DNA from: Pseudomaricurvus sp033283335
GTDB taxonomy: Bacteria > Pseudomonadota > Gammaproteobacteria > Pseudomonadales > Cellvibrionaceae
Reading direction: 5' to 3'
Assembly: GCA_033283335.1 (NCBI GenBank)
Contig: JAWMQP010000014.1
Coordinates: 1-64,000, forward strand
DNA length: 64,000 nt
Part shown: one piece after another, positions 34,530-43,732 of the stretch
Layout: each line of letters opens with the position of its first letter
Numbering within the stretch: position 1 is the stretch's first letter
The notes under the pieces: generated by a model
Databases searched by the model: none
Seen by the model: only the letters and a program-made list of their open reading frames with translations
Told to the model about the DNA's origin: nothing
Translations under genes and position numbers: made by a program

Positions 34530-34539
34530 GGATTTTGAA
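34530..34539. repeat. attR core
   Basis: GGATTTTGAA, exact match to attL 8584-8593. To the right the sequence continues as native tRNA (TCCCC), to the left as element DNA with no tRNA continuation. Confidence 0.85.
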
Positions 34540-34571
34540 TCCCCTGTGTCTACCAATTTCACCACTCTGGC
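34530..34571 (-). pseudogene. tRNA-Leu(CAA), 5' half severed by integration
   Basis: Minus strand GCCAGAG (acceptor), TG, GTG-AAATTGGTAGA-CAC (D-arm), A, GGGGA (anticodon stem), then the att core. It pairs with the 3' half at 8539-8593. The native promoter should lie to the right of 34571. Confidence 0.92.
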
Positions 34572-34966
34572 ACAGTGCTGTGGGGTCATCCCCAAAGCAG
34601 GACGCGATTATATCAGCGAGACGCAAGGCGTCAACCTAAATCCTCAAGAAAGCGTTATAGATCGGATAGTTACGACTTTTTTACCCAGAAACCACGCCTC
34701 CCTGCTGATTGGACTAGTATTCACTAGAATCCGTGCCTTATATAGATAGAAGCAGGCTCTTGAGTACAAGCACACTAAAAGCCGTTGCCGCTCTGGACAA
34801 TTGCAATCACCGGTTAGAAGGCGTTGGCATTGGCTAGGGGCTGACGGATTCCTACATAATAAGCCCCCACTGTCTTATCACCTTAAATACGGGTTTCTAC
34901 CTAGTTACAGAACCTCATATAATATCCATTCTTGCAACTCAGGATTCTCTACACAGGACACACACT
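34572..34966. other. Intergenic region right of the element
   Basis: No gene recognised in about 395 bp. Expected to contain the native tRNA-Leu promoter (minus) and the promoter of the aldehyde dehydrogenase (plus). Frames at 34546-34749 and 34801-35016 are overlapping artefacts. Confidence 0.6.
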
Positions 34967-36421
34967 ATGCTGACGCTAAAACGCCCCGAATTACTGGCAA
35001 CCTCTTCCTACATTAATGGTCAGTGGGTCACCCAGTCGGACGGCACAGTCCCTGTCTACAACCCCGCCACCGGCGAAGAAGTCGCTGCCATTACGGATCA
35101 CGGTGCCGCCGAAACCCGAATGGCCATTGATGCGGCGGAAGCGGCCATGCCCGCCTGGGCCGCCAAACCGGCGAAAGAGCGCGCCAACATCCTGCGCAAG
35201 TGGTTCAATCTGCTGATGGAAAATCAGGACGATCTGGCCAAGATCCTGACCGCTGAACAAGGCAAAACCCTGGCCGAGTCCGCCGGTGAAATCGCCTACG
35301 GCGCCAACTACATTGAGTGGTTCGCCGAGGAAGCCAAGCGCATCGATGGCGACATCATTCCAGCGCCCAGCGCCGACAAACGGCTGCTGGTAATCAAGCA
35401 GCCCGTGGGCGTAGTAGCGTCTATTACTCCCTGGAACTTCCCCAACGCCATGATCACCCGCAAGGCCGCCCCCGCCCTGGCCGCTGGCTGCACCTTTGTT
35501 GGCAAACCCGCCAAGGAAACCCCGCTGTCAGCCCTGGCTCTGTGCGTACTGGCCGAGGAAGCCGGCATTCCAGCCGGTGTCTTCAACATGGTGGCCGGCA
35601 GCAGCTCACGGGAGATCGGCGGTGAAATGACCAGCAACCCCAAGGTGCGCAAATTGACCTTTACCGGCTCCACCCCGGTGGGCAAGACCCTGATGGAGCA
35701 GTGCGCTGCCACCGTCAAGAAAACCTCCATGGAACTGGGTGGCAACGCACCGTTTATGGTGTTTGAAGACGCCGATCTGGATGCCGCAGTACAGGGGGCA
35801 CTGGCGTCCAAGTACCGCAACTCCGGCCAGACCTGTGTCTGCTCCAACCGGTTGCTGGTGCAGGACACCGTCTACGACGCCTTTGTGGAAAAACTGCAGG
35901 CGGCTGTATCCGCTTTCAAACTGGGTGACGGCACCGAGGAAGGTGTCACTCACGGCCCGCTGGTGAACGCCAAGGCGGTGAAAGATGTGGAAGTGCTGGT
36001 CAACGATGCCATTGAGAAAGGCGCCAAGGCCACCGTGGGCGGCAAGCCGTCGGATCTGGGTGCCTGTTTCTTTGAGCCCACCATACTGACCAACGCCACC
36101 CCCGATATGCGCGTCTTCCGCGAGGAGATTTTTGGTCCCGTGGCACCGGTGTTCAAATTTTCCAGCGAAGCCGAAGCCATCGCCATGGCCAACGACACCG
36201 AATTTGGCCTGGCTGCTTACTTTTACACCAAAGACCTGGGGCGTATTTTCCGCGTCGGTGAAGCACTGGAATACGGCATTGTCGGCGTCAACGAAGGCAT
36301 TATCTCCAACGAGATGGCTCCCTTCGGCGGCGTGAAAGAATCCGGCAGTGGTCGCGAGGGCTCCAAGTACGGCATGGACGACTACCTGGAAATTAAGTAC
36401 ATGTGTTTGGGTGGGATCTAA
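34967..36421 (+). CDS. gabD: NAD(P)-dependent succinate-semialdehyde dehydrogenase
   Basis: 484 residues, same length class as E. coli GabD (482). Catalytic residues: N157 (PWNFP), K180 (GKPA), general base E256 (MELGGNAP) and nucleophile C290 (NSGQTCVC). GFGGVKESG-type C-terminal motif present as PFGGVKESGSGREG. Oxidises succinate semialdehyde to succinate, for example in GABA breakdown. No gabT is adjacent; a REP palindrome and a bidirectional terminator follow, so it is probably monocistronic. Confidence 0.9.
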   Translation: MLTLKRPELLATSSYINGQWVTQSDGTVPVYNPATGEEVAAITDHGAAETRMAIDAAEAAMPAWAAKPAKERANILRKWFNLLMENQDDLAKILTAEQGKTLAESAGEIAYGANYIEWFAEEAKRIDGDIIPAPSADKRLLVIKQPVGVVASITPWNFPNAMITRKAAPALAAGCTFVGKPAKETPLSALALCVLAEEAGIPAGVFNMVAGSSSREIGGEMTSNPKVRKLTFTGSTPVGKTLMEQCAATVKKTSMELGGNAPFMVFEDADLDAAVQGALASKYRNSGQTCVCSNRLLVQDTVYDAFVEKLQAAVSAFKLGDGTEEGVTHGPLVNAKAVKDVEVLVNDAIEKGAKATVGGKPSDLGACFFEPTILTNATPDMRVFREEIFGPVAPVFKFSSEAEAIAMANDTEFGLAAYFYTKDLGRIFRVGEALEYGIVGVNEGIISNEMAPFGGVKESGSGREGSKYGMDDYLEIKYMCLGGI

Positions 36422-36422
36422 T

Positions 36423-36501
36423 GGCAAAGCAATCCACCCCTAGCACTTTGTAGCTGGCTGTAGTGCCAAACATGGATTGCTTCACTGCGTTCGCAATGAC
36501 G
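36423..36501. repeat. REP-type palindrome, degenerate copy
   Basis: AAAGCAATCCACC and inverted ATGGATTGCTTC...TCGCAATGACGG, related to those at 151-259 and 373-481. It begins at the gabD stop. Confidence 0.65.
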
Positions 36502-36520
36502 GCCAATTTTGGCCTGAAGT

Positions 36521-36550
36521 ATAAGCCCCCTAATAGGGGGCTTATTTTAT
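36521..36550. terminator. Bidirectional terminator between gabD and the TonB receptor gene
   Basis: ATAAGCCCCCT-AAT-AGGGGGCTTAT is a perfect 11-bp stem followed by TTTAT on the plus side, between two convergent genes. Confidence 0.85.
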
Positions 36551-36577
36551 ACCGTTGTTACCGACTGTGCTGACCGA

Positions 36578-38797
36578 TCAAAAGTTATAGGTCATCTCAA
36601 CCCCGTAACTGCGCGGCTGCTGGCGATAAACCGCTCGCCCGCCTTCCGTACTGGTGAATGAGTAAGTCGATGCCCCTTTGTCTTCCAGGTTATCGACCCA
36701 CAACGCCAGCTGCCACTGTTCGCTCTGGGGAGCCAGATTCAGACGCATGCCCAGACTGTCCACCTCGCCATAGAGAGCGTAGGCATCGGCCAGGGCTGCG
36801 TATTGCTCGTCGGTCCAGCTGTAGGACAACTGACCCGTCAGGGCATAGTCGCCGACCCACCACTCGTAGCGTACCACGGTGTTGTAGGACCACTGGGGTG
36901 CCTGGGCCAGATCGACGCCGTCAGAAATGGGCAGCGCCAGTGTCAGACCACGGATATTATCCGGTGCCTTCAACACCTCACTGTCGATGTAGGAGACGCC
37001 GGCGCGGATATCCAGGGCTTCGGTCGGCAACCAGCGAAATTCCAGTTCCCCGCCTTCAATCTGTGACTCGTCAATATTCCCCAGGGTGGCAAACACCGCG
37101 CCCGGTACGGTGGGGTCATTGGCAATCACCAGCGACTGGCGGTTGTCATAATCGTAGTGATACCAGGCACCGTTAACCTGCATGGCACCGTCCAGCAGTG
37201 CCCCCTTGAAGCCAAGCTCGTAGGACACCACCTCTTCCGGATCCACGTAGGACAACGCCTCCTGGGAACCGGCGGGGGAGCCATAGAACAACCCGGCTTT
37301 GTAGCTGGTGGCCACACTGCCGTAAATCAACCAGTCCTCATTGACGGTGTAATCCAGTCCCACTTTGCCGGATACATTGTCTTCCACTTCGCTGTCATCG
37401 AGATAGGCCGAGACTGTGCCCGGTACTGGCGCCGGCGCGCCGCCCAGCACCGCATTCCAACCACTCAGGTCGGTGGAACCGCCTTTGAAATCCCGATCGT
37501 CGCGGGAGTAGCGCAGCCCGACGGTCAGCAACCACTGATCAGTGAAATCGGTTTCCGTGTGCAGATAAGCCCCCAGCGAGGTGGTGGTCTGCACATAGTT
37601 TGACGCCGCCTGGGACTCCTCCACCACACCGGGGCCGAGAATCCCGTCAATCAAGTCGGCAATGTCTGCGGTGGTGTTGGCCGTCACTTCATCCCTGGAG
37701 GCCACCAGTCCGGCAATCCAGTGAAAGCGCCCGTCACTGTTCGAGGTTAAGCGAAATTCCTGGGAAAACACCTCGAACTCATCCTGGAAGAAGAAGTCAC
37801 CGGTGGTGGCCGCCACGCCGTCGTAGTTATCCACCACATCCCTCTCGTAAGCGTCATAGGCAGTGATGGACGTCAGGCTAAACAGATCAAAATCCACATT
37901 CAGGGTCGCGGAGACACCGTAACCCTCTTCATCCCGTGACAGCGGCAATTCCCCAACGCGTACATCGCGCGGGTCCGAAGAAGTCACCCCCAGTGTGCCG
38001 GCCGGTAAACCAAAGGCATAATCAATGGCGGTGTTCTGCGGAGACACCGGCGTGCTTTGATCGCGCACATAATGCAGGTTCAACAACAGATCGGCGCGGT
38101 CCGACAATTCAAAGGTAGTCAAAGAGCGCAACGCCAGCTGATCGGTATCACCAAACTCGCGTCCGGTGTCGATATCCTGTTGCCAGCCATCGCCCTGATT
38201 CACTGCGATGGCCAGACGAGAATTGATGCCGTCACTGACTTCACCGGACACAGCCCCTTCGACTTTCACGGTATTCCAGCGCGACAATCCGGCCGTGAGG
38301 TACCCTTCGGTCTCATCGCTCGGCTTGACCGACACATAATTGATGGCGCCGCCGGTGGTGTTCTTGCCATAGAGAGTGCCTTGCGGCCCTTTCAACACTT
38401 CCACCCGCTCCACATCAAACAGCTGGCCATTCAGAAACACCGGGTATGCGGCCAGCACTTCATCAATGTAAACGCCCACACCACTGGTATTGTTGCTGTT
38501 GAAATCGTCCAGACCGATACCGCGAATGGCAAAAATGGGCGTGCCACTGGAGGTGGCGTTGGTGGTGGATAAACCGGGCGTCTGGGCGGCCACATCCTGG
38601 GGTTTCTGAAAGCCCAGCTGCTTAATCTCATTGCCGCCAAAGGCGGTCACCGTGACGCCAATGTCGGCCACCGACTGGGCACGTTTTTGCGCGGTGACCA
38701 CGACCTCTTCAATACGAAGTTCAGCCTGTGACAGGGGGGCAAACGGCAGGCTGGCGGCAATGGATGCCGCCAGCAACAGGCGCTTTTTAGGGTTCAT
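36578..38797 (-). CDS. TonB-dependent outer-membrane receptor
   Basis: 739 residues from the ATG at 38797 (AGGAG seven bases before it; the longer frame upstream is not used). Signal peptide 1-26 ending SQA, then TonB box-like EEVVVTAQKR, plug domain with RGIG...GVGVYIDEVL, and a C-terminal barrel ending in an aromatic residue (YNF). The VTAQKR box and plug type fit the siderophore/xenobiotic-like receptors abundant in sphingomonads and marine gammaproteobacteria. Upstream on the same strand (100 bp) is an amidohydrolase and then an AraC regulator, so the three probably serve uptake and breakdown of one compound. Confidence 0.88.
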   Translation of the reverse strand: MNPKKRLLLAASIAASLPFAPLSQAELRIEEVVVTAQKRAQSVADIGVTVTAFGGNEIKQLGFQKPQDVAAQTPGLSTTNATSSGTPIFAIRGIGLDDFNSNNTSGVGVYIDEVLAAYPVFLNGQLFDVERVEVLKGPQGTLYGKNTTGGAINYVSVKPSDETEGYLTAGLSRWNTVKVEGAVSGEVSDGINSRLAIAVNQGDGWQQDIDTGREFGDTDQLALRSLTTFELSDRADLLLNLHYVRDQSTPVSPQNTAIDYAFGLPAGTLGVTSSDPRDVRVGELPLSRDEEGYGVSATLNVDFDLFSLTSITAYDAYERDVVDNYDGVAATTGDFFFQDEFEVFSQEFRLTSNSDGRFHWIAGLVASRDEVTANTTADIADLIDGILGPGVVEESQAASNYVQTTTSLGAYLHTETDFTDQWLLTVGLRYSRDDRDFKGGSTDLSGWNAVLGGAPAPVPGTVSAYLDDSEVEDNVSGKVGLDYTVNEDWLIYGSVATSYKAGLFYGSPAGSQEALSYVDPEEVVSYELGFKGALLDGAMQVNGAWYHYDYDNRQSLVIANDPTVPGAVFATLGNIDESQIEGGELEFRWLPTEALDIRAGVSYIDSEVLKAPDNIRGLTLALPISDGVDLAQAPQWSYNTVVRYEWWVGDYALTGQLSYSWTDEQYAALADAYALYGEVDSLGMRLNLAPQSEQWQLALWVDNLEDKGASTYSFTSTEGGRAVYRQQPRSYGVEMTYNF

Positions 38798-38897
38798 GGT
38801 TAGCTCCTCATTGTTGGAATAGGGCCACCGGCGTTCATCCACAATGGATTCGCCGGCGGCTTTGTTTTGTCTCTGAGCTTGATATTCGGGGGGATGA

Positions 38898-40640
38898 TTA
38901 TTTTTGGGGCTGCGACTTTGCTGAGAACACCGTTTCACCGGCGATGACGGTAGCCTCGACCTTGAGCTCCAGCAGTGTGAGCCCCGGGGTAGCGGGCAGC
39001 GGCTGATCGAGAATGACAAAGTCCGCCCACTTACCGGTGCTGATACTGCCCACGTCGTCCTGCCAGCCGCTAAGTTCAGCGCTCTGTTGCGTCATGGCGT
39101 AGAGGGCCTCATCAAAGGTCAGGGCCTGGTCCGCATGCCAGCCGCCCTGGGGCGCGCCGTCCAGACTCTGGCGAGTGGTGGCGGCGTGGAGTTGCGCCAA
39201 CGGGTTGGCGGTCGCCGTAGGCCAGTCGCTGCTGAGCGCCAGTTGAGCGCCGCTGTTGAGAAGTTTGCGCCAGGCGTAAGCCTCTTCTTCCCGCTGCGGA
39301 CCAATGCGCTGCACCACATAGGGATCGATGGACCCGACAGCGTGCTGGGGTTGCATGGAAGCCACCACGTTCAATTGGGCGAAGCGCGGCAGATCTTTCG
39401 GCAACATCACCTCAATATGCTCAATGCGATTGGGCAGGCTCGGTTGACGTGGGGACGCGGCAAAGGCTTCCAGAGCCTCATGCACAGCTTCATCACCAAT
39501 GGCATGCAGTGCGACCGGAATGTCGGCCTGATTGCTCACGCGGACAATCTTTTCCAGCTCCGAGGGTTCAATGAAAAACTTGCCATGCTCGCCCGGCGCG
39601 TCGGAATAGGCCTCCTGCAGTACCGCAGTCCGACTCGACAGCACCCCATCGGCGACCCCCTTGATATAGCCAAAGGCAAACCGTGGACCGGTTTCCTGAA
39701 CCGCCGCCGCGCGCCGGTTAATCGACTGGTACTTCGGCAGCAACTCAGTCACTTGCTCACTGCGGTGGACCATGGCGCCGTACCACATGCGCATGGGAAA
39801 ATCCCCCGCCTCCACCAGTTGAATCAGGTCATCCAGCTCCCAGCTATCCCCCATGTTGTGCATGCCGGTGATGCCCAGGCTGTTCATGTGACGCATGGCT
39901 TCCAGCCAGAGTTGGCGACGCTCCGCCGGGGCCGGTTTGAAGGCTTCAGAACCCCACACCAGCATGGCCGCCGTTTCTTTCAGAATGCCGGTCGGCTCAC
40001 CGGTTTCTGGGTCTTTGACAATTTCGCCACCGGGTGGATTGGGGGTCTCAGCGGTGATATTGAATTTGCGCAGCACCTTGCTGTTGACCCACATGGTGTG
40101 GTGATCAATATCGCCCAGGGCGACCAGGTGATCCGGCGCGATCCGGTCCAGTTGCGCCGCGGTGGGGAACACGCCGCCGACGGCGTTATGATCCCAGCCC
40201 CCACCGACTATCCAGCCCCCCGCAGGAGTGTCACCCGCCTTGGCTTTCACCTTTTCCAACCAGCTGTCGACACTGGCAATATCCACCAGATTGACGCCCC
40301 GGCTCATCTCATACCAGCTGAACAGGTGAAAGTGACCATCAATAATGCCCGGCATCACGGACTTGCCCTGCAGGTCGACCAGAACCGTGTCCGTATCGGC
40401 GAGAGCGCGGACCTCGGCATTGGAACCGACGGCGGTAAAGCGACCGTTTTCGATGGCAAAGGCCTGCGCAACAGGCGCTGACCGATCGGAGGTGTGGATA
40501 TCGCCATTGAAGAGGATACGATCGGGGGCTGCCTGCACGGCGCCTGCCTGCAGCAGACCACCGACCAATGTCGTCAGTACAGTGCGGTAAGGCGTCAGCC
40601 AGCGACGGCTGGACATCCACTTACGAGAGTGTGAGGCCAT
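38898..40640 (-). CDS. Exported amidohydrolase (YtcJ-like)
   Basis: 580 residues. Signal peptide (about 1-37, ending VQA). Metal-dependent hydrolase of the Amidohydro_3 group: first metal motif GIIDGHFHLF, central LHAIGDEAVHEAL, late LSSDWPTATANP and the C-terminal beta-sandwich closing piece GKWADFVILD. The export signal is unusual for the family, many of which are cytoplasmic, and places the enzyme in the periplasm where it could act on material brought in by the adjacent TonB receptor. Substrate unknown. Confidence 0.85.
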   Translation of the reverse strand: MASHSRKWMSSRRWLTPYRTVLTTLVGGLLQAGAVQAAPDRILFNGDIHTSDRSAPVAQAFAIENGRFTAVGSNAEVRALADTDTVLVDLQGKSVMPGIIDGHFHLFSWYEMSRGVNLVDIASVDSWLEKVKAKAGDTPAGGWIVGGGWDHNAVGGVFPTAAQLDRIAPDHLVALGDIDHHTMWVNSKVLRKFNITAETPNPPGGEIVKDPETGEPTGILKETAAMLVWGSEAFKPAPAERRQLWLEAMRHMNSLGITGMHNMGDSWELDDLIQLVEAGDFPMRMWYGAMVHRSEQVTELLPKYQSINRRAAAVQETGPRFAFGYIKGVADGVLSSRTAVLQEAYSDAPGEHGKFFIEPSELEKIVRVSNQADIPVALHAIGDEAVHEALEAFAASPRQPSLPNRIEHIEVMLPKDLPRFAQLNVVASMQPQHAVGSIDPYVVQRIGPQREEEAYAWRKLLNSGAQLALSSDWPTATANPLAQLHAATTRQSLDGAPQGGWHADQALTFDEALYAMTQQSAELSGWQDDVGSISTGKWADFVILDQPLPATPGLTLLELKVEATVIAGETVFSAKSQPQK

Positions 40641-40752
40641 GAAAACTTCTCCTGCCAGGCAACTGGCGCTGTAGTACGGGAAGTTTTCAGGCTATCAGGT
40701 GGGGAGTTTTGGTTCTTTTGCCATCAGCCGCAAAAGTTTTTCATTTCGTCGT

Positions 40753-41817
40753 TCAGGACTTTTGAACACATGTCGAAGTCTGGGCACCGTGTTCCTGCAT
40801 CATTTTTTGAAACGCTTTGGGAGTCAGGCCAAATTGACGTTTGAAAGCGGTGACAAAGTTGCAGGGATGCTCATACCCCACTTCCCAGGCCACCTGACTG
40901 ACATTGAGGCTGGAATCCGTTAGCAGTTGCTGAGCGTTTTGCATGCGAATCTGCGCCACAAAGCCACTGATGGATTCGCCGTGCAGCCATTTAAAGCACT
41001 GCTTCAGCCGGCTTTTCCCCAGCCCCAACTGCTGTCCCAGGGCCTCCAGCGAGGGCGGCTGTTGCCAGTTCTGCTGCAGAATCAAACGCGCTTCGTGCAT
41101 CAGTTGCCGCTCTCGTGTGGACAGCCAGGCAGAGCGCTGCTGGCGCTCCTGATCGAGGATTGAGCGCAAGGCCAGACACAACACTTCGGTGGACTTGGCC
41201 TCCAGATAAGCCTTATTGAGCGCATCGCGGCGATCGCCCTTGAGCAACTCCCGCAGGGCCTGGATCAATTCCGGGTTCATGCCATAGACCTCCCCGGCAC
41301 TGCCTGAACCCTGCAGGGCCAGTCGAGCGATCTCCGGCAGCTGATCCACACTTAAATCAAACGGTGGTTGCAACAGCACCTTTGGCTCCAGCATCAACAG
41401 CACTGCGAGGTATTGATCCCCCTCATTACAGGTGTCTTTCAGCAGCTGGGGAGTATCAGAGTAAGACAATAACTGACGGCCCTCGTCGATGCGGAAAAAT
41501 GCACCGTCTTCCATTTCCAGCGTATTGTTGCCCACCAGTTTAAACGCAAAGGTCAATAGCTTGCCGGGATCGGCCGCCACCACCGGCTCGCCAGTATGAC
41601 TGACCAGATCCAGCACGCGCAGCAACATCCCCGATGAAAACTGGTACAGAGCCTCTTCGCCCAGCTCCAGCTCATTGTCGCGCTGAATATAGTAGTGGCC
41701 AGTATCCAGCTGAAACCGCTGGTAATCGGTAAAGGGAAGATTGTCCAGGTCCGTGACAGCAGCCGTCGGAGGATGAGAAGAACCTTGTTGATTCATTGAA
41801 AGTGCCGCTAATGTCAT
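40753..41817 (-). CDS. AraC family regulator (PchR-like)
   Basis: 354 residues from the ATG at 41817 (GGAGGA upstream). The N-terminal domain (about 40-150, DTGHYYIQRDNELELGEEAL) resembles PchR-type sensors. The C-terminal AraC double HTH (about 255-345) has LGLGKSRLKQCF and VSQVAWEVGYEHPCNFVTAF. Next to and co-directional with the amidohydrolase and TonB receptor; PchR-type proteins usually activate cognate outer-membrane receptor genes on binding the imported ligand. Confidence 0.83.
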   Translation of the reverse strand: MTLAALSMNQQGSSHPPTAAVTDLDNLPFTDYQRFQLDTGHYYIQRDNELELGEEALYQFSSGMLLRVLDLVSHTGEPVVAADPGKLLTFAFKLVGNNTLEMEDGAFFRIDEGRQLLSYSDTPQLLKDTCNEGDQYLAVLLMLEPKVLLQPPFDLSVDQLPEIARLALQGSGSAGEVYGMNPELIQALRELLKGDRRDALNKAYLEAKSTEVLCLALRSILDQERQQRSAWLSTRERQLMHEARLILQQNWQQPPSLEALGQQLGLGKSRLKQCFKWLHGESISGFVAQIRMQNAQQLLTDSSLNVSQVAWEVGYEHPCNFVTAFKRQFGLTPKAFQKMMQEHGAQTSTCVQKS

Positions 41818-42501
41818 ATCCCTTCCTCCCCCGTTGCTGCCACCTCTGGACACGACTCCGACCTGAACAGGAAAAAAATCGCAATAGGCAGCTTACCATG
41901 CTGATGTGCTTCAAGCGTATGGGTAAACCCGACTGCAGGGCCATACCCTTTTGGGGGGAAGTGCGGAAAAGCCCTGCCCAAAGAGGGTGCAGGCTAAAGA
42001 CTAAGTAGATGTCGGAGACTAGGTAGATGTCAGAGATTAAGTAGATGCCAGCCGGGTGCGACTCGACATTGTCGGAAAGCATTACGCGACATTCTGCGCC
42101 TCAGCCCCCTCCCTCTACAGCATGTGACGAAATCCTCATTGCCCAGTCGCTGCGATCAATGGATAAAATTTAAAAGATTTACTGAAACTTCTTCTGTTTT
42201 TTGATGCCAAAGCTTGTTGAATTTTGACGAGCCAGTTTTAATTCTGAAAAAGCAATGTACATTCCCACTGAGCAGTAGACATAAGGGTGAAAGGTCTAAG
42301 ATGGACAGGCGCTGGCGCCTACTATGTCCACAGACCTGTTATGACTGTGATTTCATGACCGGGCACAAACCTAACCTGCCCGGATAACAAGCAAATAGAT
42401 CACATTTCACTGCTAGACTTCTGTTAGAATGTTCGGGCTATATCAATCAGTCTTTTTCAGATCTCTCTGTTTTTGGAAAATACGTATCCGGATACCTGTT
42501 C
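41818..42501. other. Intergenic region with 18-bp triple repeat
   Basis: No accepted gene. Three direct copies of an 18-bp unit (AGACTAAGTAGATGTCGG and variants) occupy 41998-42051. A 136-codon minus frame (41672-42082) runs through them and into the AraC gene in another frame; its repeated ISDIYLV is produced by the repeat, so it is rejected. The rest should hold the promoters of the AraC gene and of the cyclase gene. Confidence 0.6.
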
Positions 42502-43428
42502 ATGACGCCTCAGACCTCCTTAAGAGCTGTACTGTTTGCCGACGTGTGTGGCAGCTCGACACTCTACAAGCTACTGGGCAATGAACAGGCCAAAGTTAAG
42601 ATCCACAATACCCTCACCGCCATGATTCTCGAAGCCGAGGCCTATCAGGGACACCTGGTTAAAACCATTGGCGACGAAATCATGTTGACGTTTACCGACG
42701 CCGACCAGGCCTGCTTATGCGCCCAGCGACTGCAACAGCAATCCTGCCTGATCAACAGCAAGCTGCCCGTACGCATTGGTATGGCCTACGGTGAGACCCT
42801 GGTGGAACACAATGATGTTTTTGGCGACGTGGTCAATAACGCCGCTCACTTGACCGGCATCGCCCGGGCCGGGCAAATACTGATCACCGATCGAATGTAC
42901 AACTACACCTCAGAGCTCATCCGGGAAGAATGTCACGAGTTTGATCTGGTCACCCTCAAAGGCGATGAAGAAAGAAGCGTTATTCACCGCCTGCACTGGG
43001 ACAACATCACCCAGGCCCACAATGCCACCGCAGTGCTGACCATCGAAGAGGTCTCACCCACCGACGATGTGCTCAGCATCACCCTGGAATACGGCTGCCA
43101 TCGACACCAGATACTGCCCCAGCAAACGCCGTTTGTCCTGGGACGAGACAGCAATCGGGCAAATTTACGCATAAATCATCATCTCGCGTCACGCGAGCAC
43201 TGCGAAGTAGTGTTCCGCCGGGGCAAGTTTGTGCTTATCGACCACAGCACCAATGGCACCTATGTTTCTATTCCCAATCAGGAGGAAATTTACCTTCGAC
43301 GGGAAGAACTGCCATTGATCGGCGAGGGCAAAATTTCTTTTGGCCAACCGATTGATAAGGGTGAAGAAATGACAGTGAATTTCTGCACCTCTCGCTCTAC
43401 CAGCGATCTGAACATGGAAACTGCCTGA
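42502..43428 (+). CDS. Class III nucleotide cyclase domain with FHA domain
   Basis: 308 residues. N-terminal cyclase homology domain (about 6-160): metal-binding D14 (LFADVCGS) and D58 (TIGDEIML), and VVNNAAHLTGIARAG with the conserved Asn and Arg. C-terminal FHA domain (about 205-290) has GRDS, SREHC and STNGTYVS, the phosphothreonine-binding set. No membrane segment. Likely makes cAMP (or cGMP) under control of a phosphoprotein partner. Apparently monocistronic. Confidence 0.85.
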   Translation: MTPQTSLRAVLFADVCGSSTLYKLLGNEQAKVKIHNTLTAMILEAEAYQGHLVKTIGDEIMLTFTDADQACLCAQRLQQQSCLINSKLPVRIGMAYGETLVEHNDVFGDVVNNAAHLTGIARAGQILITDRMYNYTSELIREECHEFDLVTLKGDEERSVIHRLHWDNITQAHNATAVLTIEEVSPTDDVLSITLEYGCHRHQILPQQTPFVLGRDSNRANLRINHHLASREHCEVVFRRGKFVLIDHSTNGTYVSIPNQEEIYLRREELPLIGEGKISFGQPIDKGEEMTVNFCTSRSTSDLNMETA

Positions 43429-43732
43429 CTTCTCAATTCCTCCTCTTTTTTAGCGTTGTTATAAGATTTTTTTCTCCTTTGCTGAAAAACTCTCATAACT
43501 TTTTTTTGTAATACCGGGCACTTTTCCGGAACCCGTTGACATCCTATTTCTGTCGCCGAAAACAACCCTCCTTGTCAACACTGGGCTGCAGCGATTTCCC
43601 ACCTTCCCACCGCCTCCAATCCATTTCGCCTGACTTCACGTCCAGCTTGATTGCACCATCTCGGACCACAGGGATACGGACTTCAAGTTTGGAACTGTTA
43701 GGCCATACTAGGATGACAAGGAGGGGGTGGTT

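Larger units (their letters stand above)
8594..34539. mobile_element. Integrative mobilizable element in tRNA-Leu(CAA)
   Basis: About 25.9 kb bounded by the ten-base core of a split tRNA-Leu. It is markedly AT-rich and differs in codon use from the chromosome on both sides. It has a tyrosine recombinase next to attL, an iteron replicon with Rep, a mobC-relaxase pair, a VirD4/TraG-like ATPase, an H-NS-like protein, two integron-like cassette arrays, a third run of cassette-like genes and a Gabija-like defence operon. No mating-pair (type IV secretion) channel genes are seen, so transfer would need a helper. It is best read as a plasmid-derived integrative mobilizable element. Confidence 0.9.

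Noticed and set aside
41672..42082. 136-codon minus-strand frame
   Set aside because: Generated by the 18-bp repeats and overlapping the AraC gene in another frame.
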